Positions 34,628 to 44,011 of a stretch of 64,000 nt of DNA are shown piece by piece. This DNA comes from Pedobacter steynii (GTDB taxonomy: Bacteria; Bacteroidota; Bacteroidia; Sphingobacteriales; Sphingobacteriaceae): contig NZ_CP017141.1 of the NCBI RefSeq assembly GCF_001721645.1, forward strand, positions 6,448,001 through 6,512,000. The letters are read 5' to 3'. Made by a program: the position numbers and the translations under genes. How positions within the stretch are numbered: the stretch's first letter is position 1; every line of letters starts with the position of its first letter. Below the pieces are notes generated by a model. That model searched no databases. It was not told the origin of the DNA and saw only the letters and a program-made list of their open reading frames with translations.

Positions 34628-35683
34628 ATGAGATTTTTCATATTCATACTCTGCTGGGGCTTTCTATATGCTCCTACCGGTGCGGTAGCACAAAGTAATA
34701 AATCGCTGAACCGGGGGTCCATTATAAACTTTGTAGACTTCTATCCCATCAATACTGATCCTTATATCGGATGGAAATCTAATATGACCGATAAGGAAAC
34801 CATCCTGTTTGAAACCAATCCGGAAGTGCGCATCAGTTTGTACAATAATTTTGTTGCAGGCATGAATGAAGGGAGGTTCCATACCAGTGCCTACTATATT
34901 CATTTCAGACCTCAGTTGAGGATGTTTTCAGAAAACTCCTCTCCTGTAAAAACGATTTCCACGCCGATTCTGCTGGGGACTCAGCATGCATTTCTATTTA
35001 ACAGGTACCAATCGGATGGGACTTTAGACGACTTTAAACGTTCAATACTTTCTTTTTCCTTTGAGACAGGACATTATTCCAATGGCCAGAAAATGGGTGC
35101 CTTTACCGAAGCATACGAGGACGGAAGTACTGAAAGTGAAGCCATATATAATACCATCACCCCAACCACCAACCTTTCAGACATCCTCAACCGGAACAGT
35201 GGAAATTTCTCGACCAACCTGACCGAAATCAGAGTAAACTACCGGGCAAATAAGTTGGACAGCAACGCCATTCCAGTCCGGACACATTCCATGACCTTTG
35301 GGGGAACACTCTACCACAACAGGCTGCTTTATCTGTTCGATCTGGGTGGTTATTCGGCAAATGATATTAAAATTTATGGCCGGATCAGGTTAAATGCAGG
35401 ATATGAATATGTCAACTATCTGCCGTTTTTCAGAAAAGTCAGGTATGCACTGGCCGAGAACATCGAACGGATTTTTAATGCTCATCCCTTTGTAGAACCC
35501 ATGCGTTTTGAAACATCAGTGACGGTATACCCTTTTCCCAAAATTGGGGATCTGGGCTTTTTCGTTAGCCATACCTGGGGACATGACAATTACAACTACC
35601 GTTTTGTAGATTCGGGACATCAATTTGGTATTGGTGCCAGTTTCTCAGTATTTCCGCCTTTCACGCTAAAACAAAGGAACTGA
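34628..35683 (+). CDS. probable outer-membrane beta-barrel protein
   Basis: 351 residues with a signal peptide (hydrophobic core IFILCWGFLYAPTGAVAQ). The mature part has many short alternating hydrophobic strands ending in aromatic residues (FHTSAYYIHFRPQLRMF, RTHSMTFGGTLYHNRLLYLF, KIYGRIRLNAGYEYVNY). It ends in FGIGASFSVFPPFTL, close to the usual barrel C-terminus. An outer-membrane barrel is likely, but the family is not recognised. Last gene of the 15861-35683 run, starting 4 bases after the small unknown gene. Possibly a second outer-membrane partner for the surface structure. Confidence 0.7.
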   Translation: MRFFIFILCWGFLYAPTGAVAQSNKSLNRGSIINFVDFYPINTDPYIGWKSNMTDKETILFETNPEVRISLYNNFVAGMNEGRFHTSAYYIHFRPQLRMFSENSSPVKTISTPILLGTQHAFLFNRYQSDGTLDDFKRSILSFSFETGHYSNGQKMGAFTEAYEDGSTESEAIYNTITPTTNLSDILNRNSGNFSTNLTEIRVNYRANKLDSNAIPVRTHSMTFGGTLYHNRLLYLFDLGGYSANDIKIYGRIRLNAGYEYVNYLPFFRKVRYALAENIERIFNAHPFVEPMRFETSVTVYPFPKIGDLGFFVSHTWGHDNYNYRFVDSGHQFGIGASFSVFPPFTLKQRN

Positions 35684-35707
35684 CATCAACACTAATTGCC
35701 GGTACAG

Positions 35708-36076
35708 TTAATGATGCTCATTGATTTTATGGTAATAGACATAAGAGAGCCCTAAAATAACCAGAATGATCAGGGGAAAGAGGCCATTAAAGCCGAAGCC
35801 GTCCACTGCAAAATGGCTCACACTAGCGGCAATAAGATTAAAACCAAATCCTGCATAGGCCCATTCTTTTATGCGCTTAGGGATCTGGGGGATAATCAGT
35901 GCCAACGATCCCAGGACTTTAAACACGACGAGCATCACACGGAAATATTCAGGATAGCCGAGGTGCCTGATTCCTTCTTTTGCAAGTTCAGTCTGTGATG
36001 TAAGTGCAGGCATCAGACCTTCAAACAGAAAAATTACGATGGTTGCGGTCCAGTAAATTATTTTATTCTTTTTCAT
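35708..36076 (-). CDS. DoxX-like small membrane protein
   Basis: 122 residues, four transmembrane helices. The pattern IIYWTATIVIFLFEGLMPAL with a following LGYPEYFRVMLVVFKVLGSLALI is typical of the DoxX_2/DoxX-like family. The role in Bacteroidota is unclear (membrane-linked redox or thiosulfate-related proteins in some bacteria). Convergent with the outer-membrane protein gene (24 bases between stops) and divergent from the kinase gene at 36271; appears to be a single-gene unit. Confidence 0.82.
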   Translation of the reverse strand: MKKNKIIYWTATIVIFLFEGLMPALTSQTELAKEGIRHLGYPEYFRVMLVVFKVLGSLALIIPQIPKRIKEWAYAGFGFNLIAASVSHFAVDGFGFNGLFPLIILVILGLSYVYYHKINEHH

Positions 36077-36270
36077 TTTAGTTGATTTGGTTGTTTAAAT
36101 AATGGTTTTATATTTCTTTTATCATTCCAAAATTAAGTTTGAATCCTGAATTCAAAGTAGTGCAAAAACGACATATTCAGGGGGCGAATCAGACAATTGT
36201 ATCTACCTGTTTCCTGGTATTTTTAGGTTCATTGTTTCAGGGTATAAAAAAAATACTCATTTTTAGGCAT

Positions 36271-38265
36271 ATGATGAGAGCATTATACACCTGCTGCATC
36301 CTACTGGCCATTGGCCTGTGCAGCAAAGCCCAGCTGCCCATGAATGAGCCTGAATATGCGGACAGCCTGACCAAACAACTAAAATTAAAAGCAACAGATA
36401 GTGCCAAAGCAAGGACCAATTTCCTATTGAGTCAGTATTGGTCTTATCTGGATTTTAAAAAGTCTAAACAATTCCTGGACGAAGGAAAGAAACTGAGCAA
36501 AAGCAACGTGATGCTGAATGCCATTTCCTATTTTTTTGAAGGAAACCTATATTTTGACGATGAACCTGCAAAAGCAGAAAAGGCTTTTCTTACTGTTGAA
36601 CGGCTGCTGAATAAAGTCAACACAAAGGAAAGTTATTATTTCCGCGCCAAAGCATTAAGTAATTATGCGACATTGCAGGAGGGGAAAGACGATTATAAAA
36701 CTGCCATAGACATTTTGTTAAACCAGGTAATTCCTTTGGCCGAGAAGAATGGCAATCCCACTGCCCTTGCCGGATACTACCAGAATCTGGGTTCGTTTTT
36801 TCAAACCAATAGACAATTTGAAAAAGCAGAAACTTATTACCTGAAGACCATAGAAACATTAAAAAACGGGCCAGCTAAATCTGTAACAAGATTAAAAGCA
36901 TATGTCAGTGCGGCCAACCTTTATTGCTTCATGAAAAAATTCCCACAGGCAAAAAACATGCTGGACAAGGCCAGACCTTTCGTAGCCAACCTGAAGAACA
37001 CAAAAGTGGTAGTGGATTATTACGCTGCTGAGGGGCTTTACAGTTGGTTTGGGGCAAGGCAATTCGACAAAGCACTGGTCAGTTTTGACAAGGGTTTAGC
37101 ACTTGCAAAAAAAATCAATTATGACTATGCCATCCCTTCCCTCACCTTCTCAAAATACGATGTATACAGCAATCAGAAAAATTTTGCTAAAGCACTTGCC
37201 ACCCTCAATGAGCTGACCAGATCCAAGCTGTTTATGGGTTGGACAGAAAACAGGATTTCCATCTATAACGAGTATGCAAATACATATGCCGGCATGGGCA
37301 AAATGTCGGAGGCTTATGCCTGGTCCAGGAAACACAGTAAACTAAATGACAGTCTAAATAAAGCTGAGGTAAAAAAATACATCAATGACCTGGAGATCAA
37401 GTTTAAAACTACCGAAAATCAAAAGAAAATAACCCGCCTGGAAGCAGAAAAGAAAGAAGTAGCCCTTACGGCAAAAAATGCCCGGTTAAACAACTGGTTA
37501 TTGGGTTCCATCAGTACCTCGCTGCTGATTGTCACCGCCTTTGTGATCTTCTATTACCGGAACACCAAGAAATTATCCAGACAAAAGGAAATTAACCACA
37601 AGCAGCAACTAAAAGAGATGGAGCAGCAACAAAGACTGGTAACGGTAAAAGCCATGCTGGAAGGAGAGGAAAAAGAACGCAGCAGGATGGCGAGAGATTT
37701 ACATGATGGTCTCGGCGGATTACTTACCGGAGTGAGGCTTAATCTTTCCAATCTGGTGGCAGGCCCGGGTATAAAAGACAAGGAAGCTGGCCCCCATCCA
37801 TTAATTGCGCAGGTGGATGCTTCCATCCACGAATTGCGTAACATCGCCCATAACATTATGCCACAGGCGCTGCAGAATTACGGACTTGAAGCGGCAATAA
37901 GAGACTTGTGTCATTCTATGATGAGCAGCGATCTTCCAATCCGGTTCCACACGCTTGGCATGGAAAACAACCTGTCCCTATCAGTAAAAATGACCATATA
38001 CAGGATTATTCAGGAAGCCCTTAGTAACGCCATCCGTCATGCCGGAGCGAATTTTATTATCGTTCAATGCAGTCAAAATCAGGGTGTATTGTTCATTACC
38101 ATAGAGGATGATGGCGTTGGTTTTAGTCCTGAGACACTAAAAAACAAAAATGGGATAGGTTTGAGTAACATCAGGAACAGAGTTGAATTCTTAAAAGGGG
38201 AAATCGAAATCAGCTCTGCTCCAAATGAAGGGACCACCATAAATATTGAATTGGTAGTGGATTAG
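36271..38265 (+). CDS. orphan sensor histidine kinase with TPR sensor domain
   Basis: I start at the ATG at 36271, giving about 664 residues with a signal peptide (MMRALYTCCILLAIGLCSKAQ); the longer frame to 36139 starts with TTG and adds no signal. The exported part (about 25-400) is a series of TPR-like helix pairs (NLGSFFQTNRQFEKAETYYLKTIETL and others). A transmembrane helix at about 410-430 (LLGSISTSLLIVTAFVIFYY) leads to a coiled linker, a HisKA_3 box MARDLHDGLGGLLTGVRL with the phosphoacceptor His, and a HATPase domain (SNAIRHAGAN, DDGVGF, GIGLSNIRNRV). No response regulator gene is adjacent, so its partner lies elsewhere. Confidence 0.88.
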   Translation: MMRALYTCCILLAIGLCSKAQLPMNEPEYADSLTKQLKLKATDSAKARTNFLLSQYWSYLDFKKSKQFLDEGKKLSKSNVMLNAISYFFEGNLYFDDEPAKAEKAFLTVERLLNKVNTKESYYFRAKALSNYATLQEGKDDYKTAIDILLNQVIPLAEKNGNPTALAGYYQNLGSFFQTNRQFEKAETYYLKTIETLKNGPAKSVTRLKAYVSAANLYCFMKKFPQAKNMLDKARPFVANLKNTKVVVDYYAAEGLYSWFGARQFDKALVSFDKGLALAKKINYDYAIPSLTFSKYDVYSNQKNFAKALATLNELTRSKLFMGWTENRISIYNEYANTYAGMGKMSEAYAWSRKHSKLNDSLNKAEVKKYINDLEIKFKTTENQKKITRLEAEKKEVALTAKNARLNNWLLGSISTSLLIVTAFVIFYYRNTKKLSRQKEINHKQQLKEMEQQQRLVTVKAMLEGEEKERSRMARDLHDGLGGLLTGVRLNLSNLVAGPGIKDKEAGPHPLIAQVDASIHELRNIAHNIMPQALQNYGLEAAIRDLCHSMMSSDLPIRFHTLGMENNLSLSVKMTIYRIIQEALSNAIRHAGANFIIVQCSQNQGVLFITIEDDGVGFSPETLKNKNGIGLSNIRNRVEFLKGEIEISSAPNEGTTINIELVVD

Positions 38266-38266
38266 A

Positions 38267-41200
38267 TTAAAGAAGTTGCGGAAAAAGGTGCAGATGGGTG
38301 CTCGCTCCCTGGTGGTTTACATCCATCTTCAGTACCTCCTTAAACCTGGCCCGCGCCTCCTCAGCACGTCCCAGACCAAGATGGCCTAAACCGATCAGAT
38401 ATTGGCAATGGATGTGATTTTTCAAATGGAGGTCCTGATCAAATACCAGTAAATCCGGAAGGGAAACCGCAAAGTAATCGATCCTGATCTTATCGTCAAG
38501 GTGTAACTCAGCAAATCGGATAAAGCGCTCAAAGATCACTTTTGCCTTTTCCTGTTCCTCTAGCTTTAGCCAGGCCAGGCCCTGGTAAAAGATTTTATCC
38601 GGTTGTGGATCATTATAAAATATAGCCTGTACCGGTTCATCCGGCCCAGTAGTTGCCATCAGAAACTGTTCTCTTGCCTGATCTGTCCATCCCATTTTTT
38701 CGTAAATGCAGCCACGCAAATAGTGGATATCATTTTCCTGTGCACCATATAATTTCCCTTCACCAAGATGATGCGGATATTCCACTGTAGCCGAAAGCAA
38801 TTCCAGTGCAAGCTCATATGCGCCTTCCCTCAGCGCCTTTACTGCCAATCCAATATGACAAAGCAGATACTGTCCTACTACCTTTCCTTCTCCCCCTTCC
38901 CAGGGATGAAACTGCTTCACTGCAATACATGCCCTGGCCTCCTGATAACGGTTCAGCTGATTCAACAACGTCACCTGCTCCAGGTACAAATCATCGCGAT
39001 CGTTGACCAGTTCCGGATATTTTTCAAAAAACGCCAGGCGATGCTCCGGTGTGTATCCCATTTTTTTATACAACTGATCCAGTTCCATAAATACCCTTGC
39101 ATCCGTCTTATCCAGGCTAAAAGCTTTTTCAAGTGCTTTCAATGCACGGTCAGACTCATTCAAATGATTCTGATAGGCCAGAGATAGATTTCGATGTGCC
39201 GTTGGAAAAGATGGATCTGAAGACACAGAATTTTCCCAGCATGCTACTGCTTCAGTAAACTGTTGTTTGTCGAACCAGAAATTCCCCAGATAATAATGCG
39301 CTTTAGCATCCCCTGGATTTAACGTGATGGCGGAGGATAAAACCTTTACATCCTCAATCCGGTGCGGGAAACACAAATCAGGTATCGCCTGTTCCCCTTC
39401 AAGAAAACATGACCTTGCTGCCTGCCCGTCTTCAATCTGCAGGTAACACCAGCCCATATAGTAATACACCATTGGATATACTGCGCCTTCCTGTTCCCCG
39501 GTATAAACCAATAAAAATGCAATCGCTTCTTTGTATAATCCTGCATGAGCATAATCCAGCGCACATTCTATGTAATTATGGACATCCTGTCTCATCAGCT
39601 GCACAAAATGGTTCAGTGCTTGCCCGGCGACGGCACCCTCAGCTGTCTCCAGATGGATGACATATTTTTCATAAAGGCATCCGAAATTGAAAGGATCAAT
39701 CAGTAAAGACTCTTCAATAACCTGCATCGCCTCTTTAACCCGGTTCATTTTATGAAGAACAGCTGCTTTAAGGTGACGTACCGAATGCGCCTGTCCATTC
39801 CTTTGCAGCGATTTATTCAGCAGGTATAAAGCATCCTCAAAATCTCCTTTTTCTGAGGCAATCCGCGCCAGTGCAAAAAAACCGGCATCCTGCCAGGCGG
39901 CATTCCAGGTCGCTTTATAAATTGCTTCATAAGCTTCCTCCGATTTCCCCTGCATCTTTAAGGACCAGCCCAGGTTATAATAAGGCTCCCCATCATAAGG
40001 ATTCGGATTCCGGCTGGTTAAGGTCTTTATTGCAGTCCGGAAAAAGGGCTCAGCTTTGGTAAACTGTCCGCGTCTCATATACCATAACCCCATCGCGTTA
40101 TTACATCGGGCATCTCCCGGCTCGCGTCTGAGTGCTTCCAGGTAATAATCCCTTGCCGCGTAAGTTGCGTGACGGTATTGCTCAATATGCAAACCATTCA
40201 GGTATAATTCTTCTACGGAGCTGATCTCTTCCGGATCCTTCGCTGCAGTTGCTGCTGCAGGAATTTCTTTGTTGGTTTGCTCTTCCTGTTCATAGTCGAT
40301 CAGGAGCTTACCATCGGCCCTTTCTACGCGCACACTGATATTTTCCTGACATACGTTACCCTCCAGCTGAATATTCTTCTCAAATATAGCCGAGGGCGAA
40401 AGGTCAAATACACTGCTATCAACAAGCGCTTCATTTACAAACAACTTAATTATTGCTCCTGGAAAAGCCGAGGTGGCATAGACCTTTATCCCTACCTGAT
40501 CTCCATTCGGTTCCACATTCAGCATCGCCTCTTTACTGGCATTTTTAACTGCCCCTACTTTTGCGTAAGGCATAAAATACTGCTCAAATGTTTTCTCTTC
40601 ATTGGGCTGTAACCAGGAAAAATCCGGTTGATTATCCGTAAATACGCCCGTCATCAGCTCAATGTATGGCCCGTCTTCATCGGTCAGGTTTCTATCCCAG
40701 GATTGTCCGAAATCACCATTTCCCCAGGTCCATTGTTTTTTTCCCGGTGCGATATGGTGATTTGCCACGTGCAGCATTCCCGCCTCGGTATCATGTTCGT
40801 AGCCACCAATAAAATTATACTGAGAGCGGATGGCCATATAAGAAGTGGGTACCGGAATATTTTTATACCTGGAGATATCCGTTCCCGGTGCATAGTCCTT
40901 TTTATAATAGGTTCCTGTAGCGATCGGAAAATCCGAGACATCCCGTTTTCCATGATCAAAGACAGCATAGACATCGGGCGGAAAAACAGATTGATAGTGG
41001 TCATTCACCTTTACCGCAGGGTTTGCCCACCACAAAAATGTCTGAGGAAAAGGAGTACGGTTATATATCTTGCCTTTAACCTCCAGATATGCCTTATCAG
41101 GATAAAGGGTAAAACCAGCCATTCCTTTTGTTCTGCACATCAGCTCCAGCTCATTTACCCAAACCGTTTTGCTGCCGTCGGCATATTCTTCTATCGTAAA

Positions 41201-41593
41201 ATCCACTGGATCAAATGTACTTGGACGATGGTGTTGTGGCCAGTTAAATTCGATTCCTCCGGAAATCCAGGGTCCGGTTAAGCCCACCAGTGCAGGTTTG
41301 ATCACCTGATTATAATAGATAAAATCACGGTTTCGTACTTTATCAAAAGCCCTTTGAATACGGCCGCCCAGTTCAGGGAGCACCATAATCCTGAGAAATT
41401 CATTTTCTATATATACTGCTGTGTATTCCTTATCGGTCTTTTCATCTGATATTTTTTCGATTACCGGATTTGGATAGACTGCCCCGGTACTTCCCTGGTA
41501 AACTCTTTTCTCCAGAAAAATCGGATTCTTCTCAGGTTTGCCTGTTTCGTAAGTGGGGATGATCACTTTCTCCACCCATGCTTTTACTTCCAT
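38267..41593 (-). CDS. DUF5107 domain protein with TPR repeats
   Basis: 1108 residues, no signal peptide. Residues about 30-340 are DUF5107, which looks like a galactose-mutarotase or glycosidase-type beta-sandwich (VLPELGGRIQRAFDK, GPWISGGIEFNWPQHHRPS). From about 440 to the end there are many TPR-like repeats (ARCNNAMGLWYMRRGQFTKAE, GEPYYNLGWSLKMQGKSEEA, AKAHYYLGNFWFDKQQFTEA). Family members occur with glycoside hydrolase and sugar transport genes, and this copy follows the sugar porter gene after 30 bases. It probably acts on or binds a sugar in the cytoplasm; the reaction is not established. Confidence 0.88.
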   Translation of the reverse strand: MEVKAWVEKVIIPTYETGKPEKNPIFLEKRVYQGSTGAVYPNPVIEKISDEKTDKEYTAVYIENEFLRIMVLPELGGRIQRAFDKVRNRDFIYYNQVIKPALVGLTGPWISGGIEFNWPQHHRPSTFDPVDFTIEEYADGSKTVWVNELELMCRTKGMAGFTLYPDKAYLEVKGKIYNRTPFPQTFLWWANPAVKVNDHYQSVFPPDVYAVFDHGKRDVSDFPIATGTYYKKDYAPGTDISRYKNIPVPTSYMAIRSQYNFIGGYEHDTEAGMLHVANHHIAPGKKQWTWGNGDFGQSWDRNLTDEDGPYIELMTGVFTDNQPDFSWLQPNEEKTFEQYFMPYAKVGAVKNASKEAMLNVEPNGDQVGIKVYATSAFPGAIIKLFVNEALVDSSVFDLSPSAIFEKNIQLEGNVCQENISVRVERADGKLLIDYEQEEQTNKEIPAAATAAKDPEEISSVEELYLNGLHIEQYRHATYAARDYYLEALRREPGDARCNNAMGLWYMRRGQFTKAEPFFRTAIKTLTSRNPNPYDGEPYYNLGWSLKMQGKSEEAYEAIYKATWNAAWQDAGFFALARIASEKGDFEDALYLLNKSLQRNGQAHSVRHLKAAVLHKMNRVKEAMQVIEESLLIDPFNFGCLYEKYVIHLETAEGAVAGQALNHFVQLMRQDVHNYIECALDYAHAGLYKEAIAFLLVYTGEQEGAVYPMVYYYMGWCYLQIEDGQAARSCFLEGEQAIPDLCFPHRIEDVKVLSSAITLNPGDAKAHYYLGNFWFDKQQFTEAVACWENSVSSDPSFPTAHRNLSLAYQNHLNESDRALKALEKAFSLDKTDARVFMELDQLYKKMGYTPEHRLAFFEKYPELVNDRDDLYLEQVTLLNQLNRYQEARACIAVKQFHPWEGGEGKVVGQYLLCHIGLAVKALREGAYELALELLSATVEYPHHLGEGKLYGAQENDIHYLRGCIYEKMGWTDQAREQFLMATTGPDEPVQAIFYNDPQPDKIFYQGLAWLKLEEQEKAKVIFERFIRFAELHLDDKIRIDYFAVSLPDLLVFDQDLHLKNHIHCQYLIGLGHLGLGRAEEARARFKEVLKMDVNHQGASTHLHLFPQLL

Positions 41594-41623
41594 AATATTG
41601 CTTCTTGATAGATATGTTATAGG

Positions 41624-42952
41624 TTAATGAGGGGTAAATACGGACTCCAGTTCTTCCAGTGTTTTGCCTTTGGTCTCTTTGACTTTGGCCCTTATAAACA
41701 AGAAGCCCAGCACACAAATCCCCGAATAGATATAAAAAGTATGGTGCATTCCAATCCATTTCGCTAGCACCGGGAAGGTAAAGGTCAGGATAAAATAGGC
41801 CGACCATAAGCACAGGACGGCGATGGAAGAGGCTGCCCCTCTGACGTGATTGGGGAAGATTTCCGAGATCAATACCCAGGTTACTGGCCCGAGAGAAATG
41901 GCATAAGTGCCTATTGCTGCCAGCAGAAACATGCCCACCAATGCAGACTGAATGGCCAGCAGCTGAGCAATTACGACATATAGTATGGCCAGTGCCAACG
42001 CACCAAACAGCATCAAAGGCCTCCGTCCGATCTTGTCGACCAGAAACATCGCCAGGATGGTGAAAAACAGGTTAACCCCTCCTATGAAAACGGTTTGCAA
42101 CAACTGGTCATCCTTCGAAGCCCCAATACTTGCAAAAATATTTGAAGGGTAATTGAAGACCACATTAATGCCGCATAACTGCTGAAAAACCGCTAGGACA
42201 ATACCGATCATTACCGCCGGAAATACCGCTTTTTCAAATACCGCTTTATAGCTGACTTGTTGGTTTCCTTTTAAAGAAAGCTTAATCAGGTCCATGGAAC
42301 TGCTGGAAAATTCTGGCCCGCCGATTTTCTCCAGCACCGCCCGTCCCTTCTGTTCTTTTCCGACCTTAAGTAACCATCTTGGACTTTCCGGCAACCAGAT
42401 GACCCCTATAATGAACAATGCTGAAGGAACAGCTCCCAGACCAAACATCCACCTCCAGGCATCAGGCCCGCTATTCCGAAGAGAATAATTAATCAGGTTG
42501 GTAATCAATATTCCCAGTACGATGGTGAGTTGGTTGATGCTGACCATTCTGCCCCGGTATTGTGCCGGAGAGACTTCTGCAATATACATGGGCGACAATA
42601 GGGAGGCCATTCCTACCCCGATTCCCGCTATAAAACGCGCCGTAATAAAAACACCCAGACCAGAGGCAAAAGCCATGGCCAGCGAAGAAACCCCGAAAAT
42701 AAGTGCGGCCAGAAACAACCCTGGTCTGCGGCCATATTTATCAGCTACCCGGCCAGCTGCCAAACAGCCGATAATCGCGCCAAGGGCAAGCGACCCGGTC
42801 GCAAAACCCTCCCAGTATTCATTTAATCCAAACTGATCTCGCAAAAAGGGCAATGCACCGGAGATGACGGCAAAGTCAAAACCAAAGAGGTATCCCCCAA
42901 GTGCAGAGATAAAAGAGATAGACAAAAGATACGAAGTTTTAAAATGCTGCAT
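41624..42952 (-). CDS. sugar porter family MFS transporter
   Basis: The start at 42952 is chosen because it leads directly into TM1 (HFKTSYLLSISFISALGGYL); an upstream start at 43006 adds a charged tail. 442 residues with 12 predicted helices. Sugar porter signatures are present: FGFDFAVISGAL after TM1, DKYGRRPGLFL in the loop 2-3 motif, PESPRWL before the central loop, QQLCGINVVFNYPSNIF in TM7 and DKIGRRPLMLFG in the second half. A proton-coupled monosaccharide symporter of the inner membrane (xylose, arabinose or similar). The substrate cannot be read from sequence. Co-transcribed with the DUF5107 gene and divergent from an AraC regulator. Confidence 0.92.
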   Translation of the reverse strand: MQHFKTSYLLSISFISALGGYLFGFDFAVISGALPFLRDQFGLNEYWEGFATGSLALGAIIGCLAAGRVADKYGRRPGLFLAALIFGVSSLAMAFASGLGVFITARFIAGIGVGMASLLSPMYIAEVSPAQYRGRMVSINQLTIVLGILITNLINYSLRNSGPDAWRWMFGLGAVPSALFIIGVIWLPESPRWLLKVGKEQKGRAVLEKIGGPEFSSSSMDLIKLSLKGNQQVSYKAVFEKAVFPAVMIGIVLAVFQQLCGINVVFNYPSNIFASIGASKDDQLLQTVFIGGVNLFFTILAMFLVDKIGRRPLMLFGALALAILYVVIAQLLAIQSALVGMFLLAAIGTYAISLGPVTWVLISEIFPNHVRGAASSIAVLCLWSAYFILTFTFPVLAKWIGMHHTFYIYSGICVLGFLFIRAKVKETKGKTLEELESVFTPH

Positions 42953-43080
42953 TTTCAGGTTTAATTTGGTTAAATCAAATTTGAGCTTATCCCAGTGACA
43001 GAACAATAGAGATATTTACGAAAGTAATGGACTATATTACGGAATAATCTATATAAATTCACGCCAACAGAAGCCACAAT

Positions 43081-44004
43081 ATGGAGAACATGAGCACTGA
43101 TATTAAGAAAGAAGAAGGGTTTGATGGCCAGAAAGCCATTGTATTGCCAAGACCGATCCTGATAAAAAACTGTGTTCCAAACCCATTGTTATCCGGAATT
43201 TACATCACAGACATCGGTTTCTATCCGAAGGCGAAGTTCCATTACCGGGAACGCGATCATGGCATAGATCAATACATTCTGATTTATTGTACTGATGGAA
43301 AAGGTGAAGTGAAGATTGAAGGGCTTTCCTATACCCTAAATTCGGGAAATTTCATCGTCATTCCTGCGGAAAAATCACATTCCTATGCTTCGGACCGGAA
43401 CAATCCATGGACCATTTATTGGGCACATTTTAAGGGCCATCTGGTAAAGTCCCTGATCGGACTGCTGGTTAAACGGCAAAAAGGTTATAAAGGTTCTGTC
43501 CAGTTCAACGAATCCAGGATAAAGCTTTTTGACGACATCTATTTAAACCTGGAAAGCGGTTATAGCAGAGATAACCTCTATTATGTGAATATGAGCTTCT
43601 CCCATTTCCTGTCGTCCTTTATTTTTGATGAGAAATTCAACTACTCTTCTAAAAAAAGCAGTGTAAACCCCATTGATATTTCAATAGAATTTATGCAGAA
43701 AAACCTGCATACCACCTTTACACTGAATGCAATTGCCAAATCTGCCAACTTATCACCCTCTCATTTTTCTGCCCTCTTTAAAGAGCAAACCGGCTTTGCC
43801 CCCATCAAATACTTCAACCATATTAAAATACAGAAAGCCTGTCAGTATCTGCAATTTACGGAGCTCCGGATTAAGGAGATTGCTGCAACACTGGGTATAG
43901 ATGACCAGTATTACTTTTCAAGAATGTTTTCTAAAATAATGGGCGTTTCCCCACAAGACTATAAGCTCCGCAGAGAAACACTGCGCGAAAATAAATCTTT
44001 ATAA
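43081..44004 (+). CDS. AraC family transcriptional regulator
   Basis: 307 residues. The N-terminal part is a cupin-like AraC ligand-binding domain (YILIYCTDGKGEVKIEG, NSGNFIVIPAEKSHSYA). The C-terminus has two helix-turn-helix motifs (TLNAIAKSANLSPSHFSALFK and ELRIKEIAATLGIDDQYYFS, then RMFSKIMGVSPQDYK). Divergent from the transporter and DUF5107 genes with 128 bases between, so it is the likely sugar-responsive regulator of this locus, and probably of the GH2 gene that converges with it 8 bases away. The inducer is unknown. Confidence 0.92.
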   Translation: MENMSTDIKKEEGFDGQKAIVLPRPILIKNCVPNPLLSGIYITDIGFYPKAKFHYRERDHGIDQYILIYCTDGKGEVKIEGLSYTLNSGNFIVIPAEKSHSYASDRNNPWTIYWAHFKGHLVKSLIGLLVKRQKGYKGSVQFNESRIKLFDDIYLNLESGYSRDNLYYVNMSFSHFLSSFIFDEKFNYSSKKSSVNPIDISIEFMQKNLHTTFTLNAIAKSANLSPSHFSALFKEQTGFAPIKYFNHIKIQKACQYLQFTELRIKEIAATLGIDDQYYFSRMFSKIMGVSPQDYKLRRETLRENKSL

Positions 44005-44011
44005 AACAGGT

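Noticed and set aside
40628-41281. 217-codon plus-strand ORF opposite the DUF5107 gene
   Set aside because: Long but rich in Ile/Arg/His/Cys without structure; the DUF5107 frame is certain.
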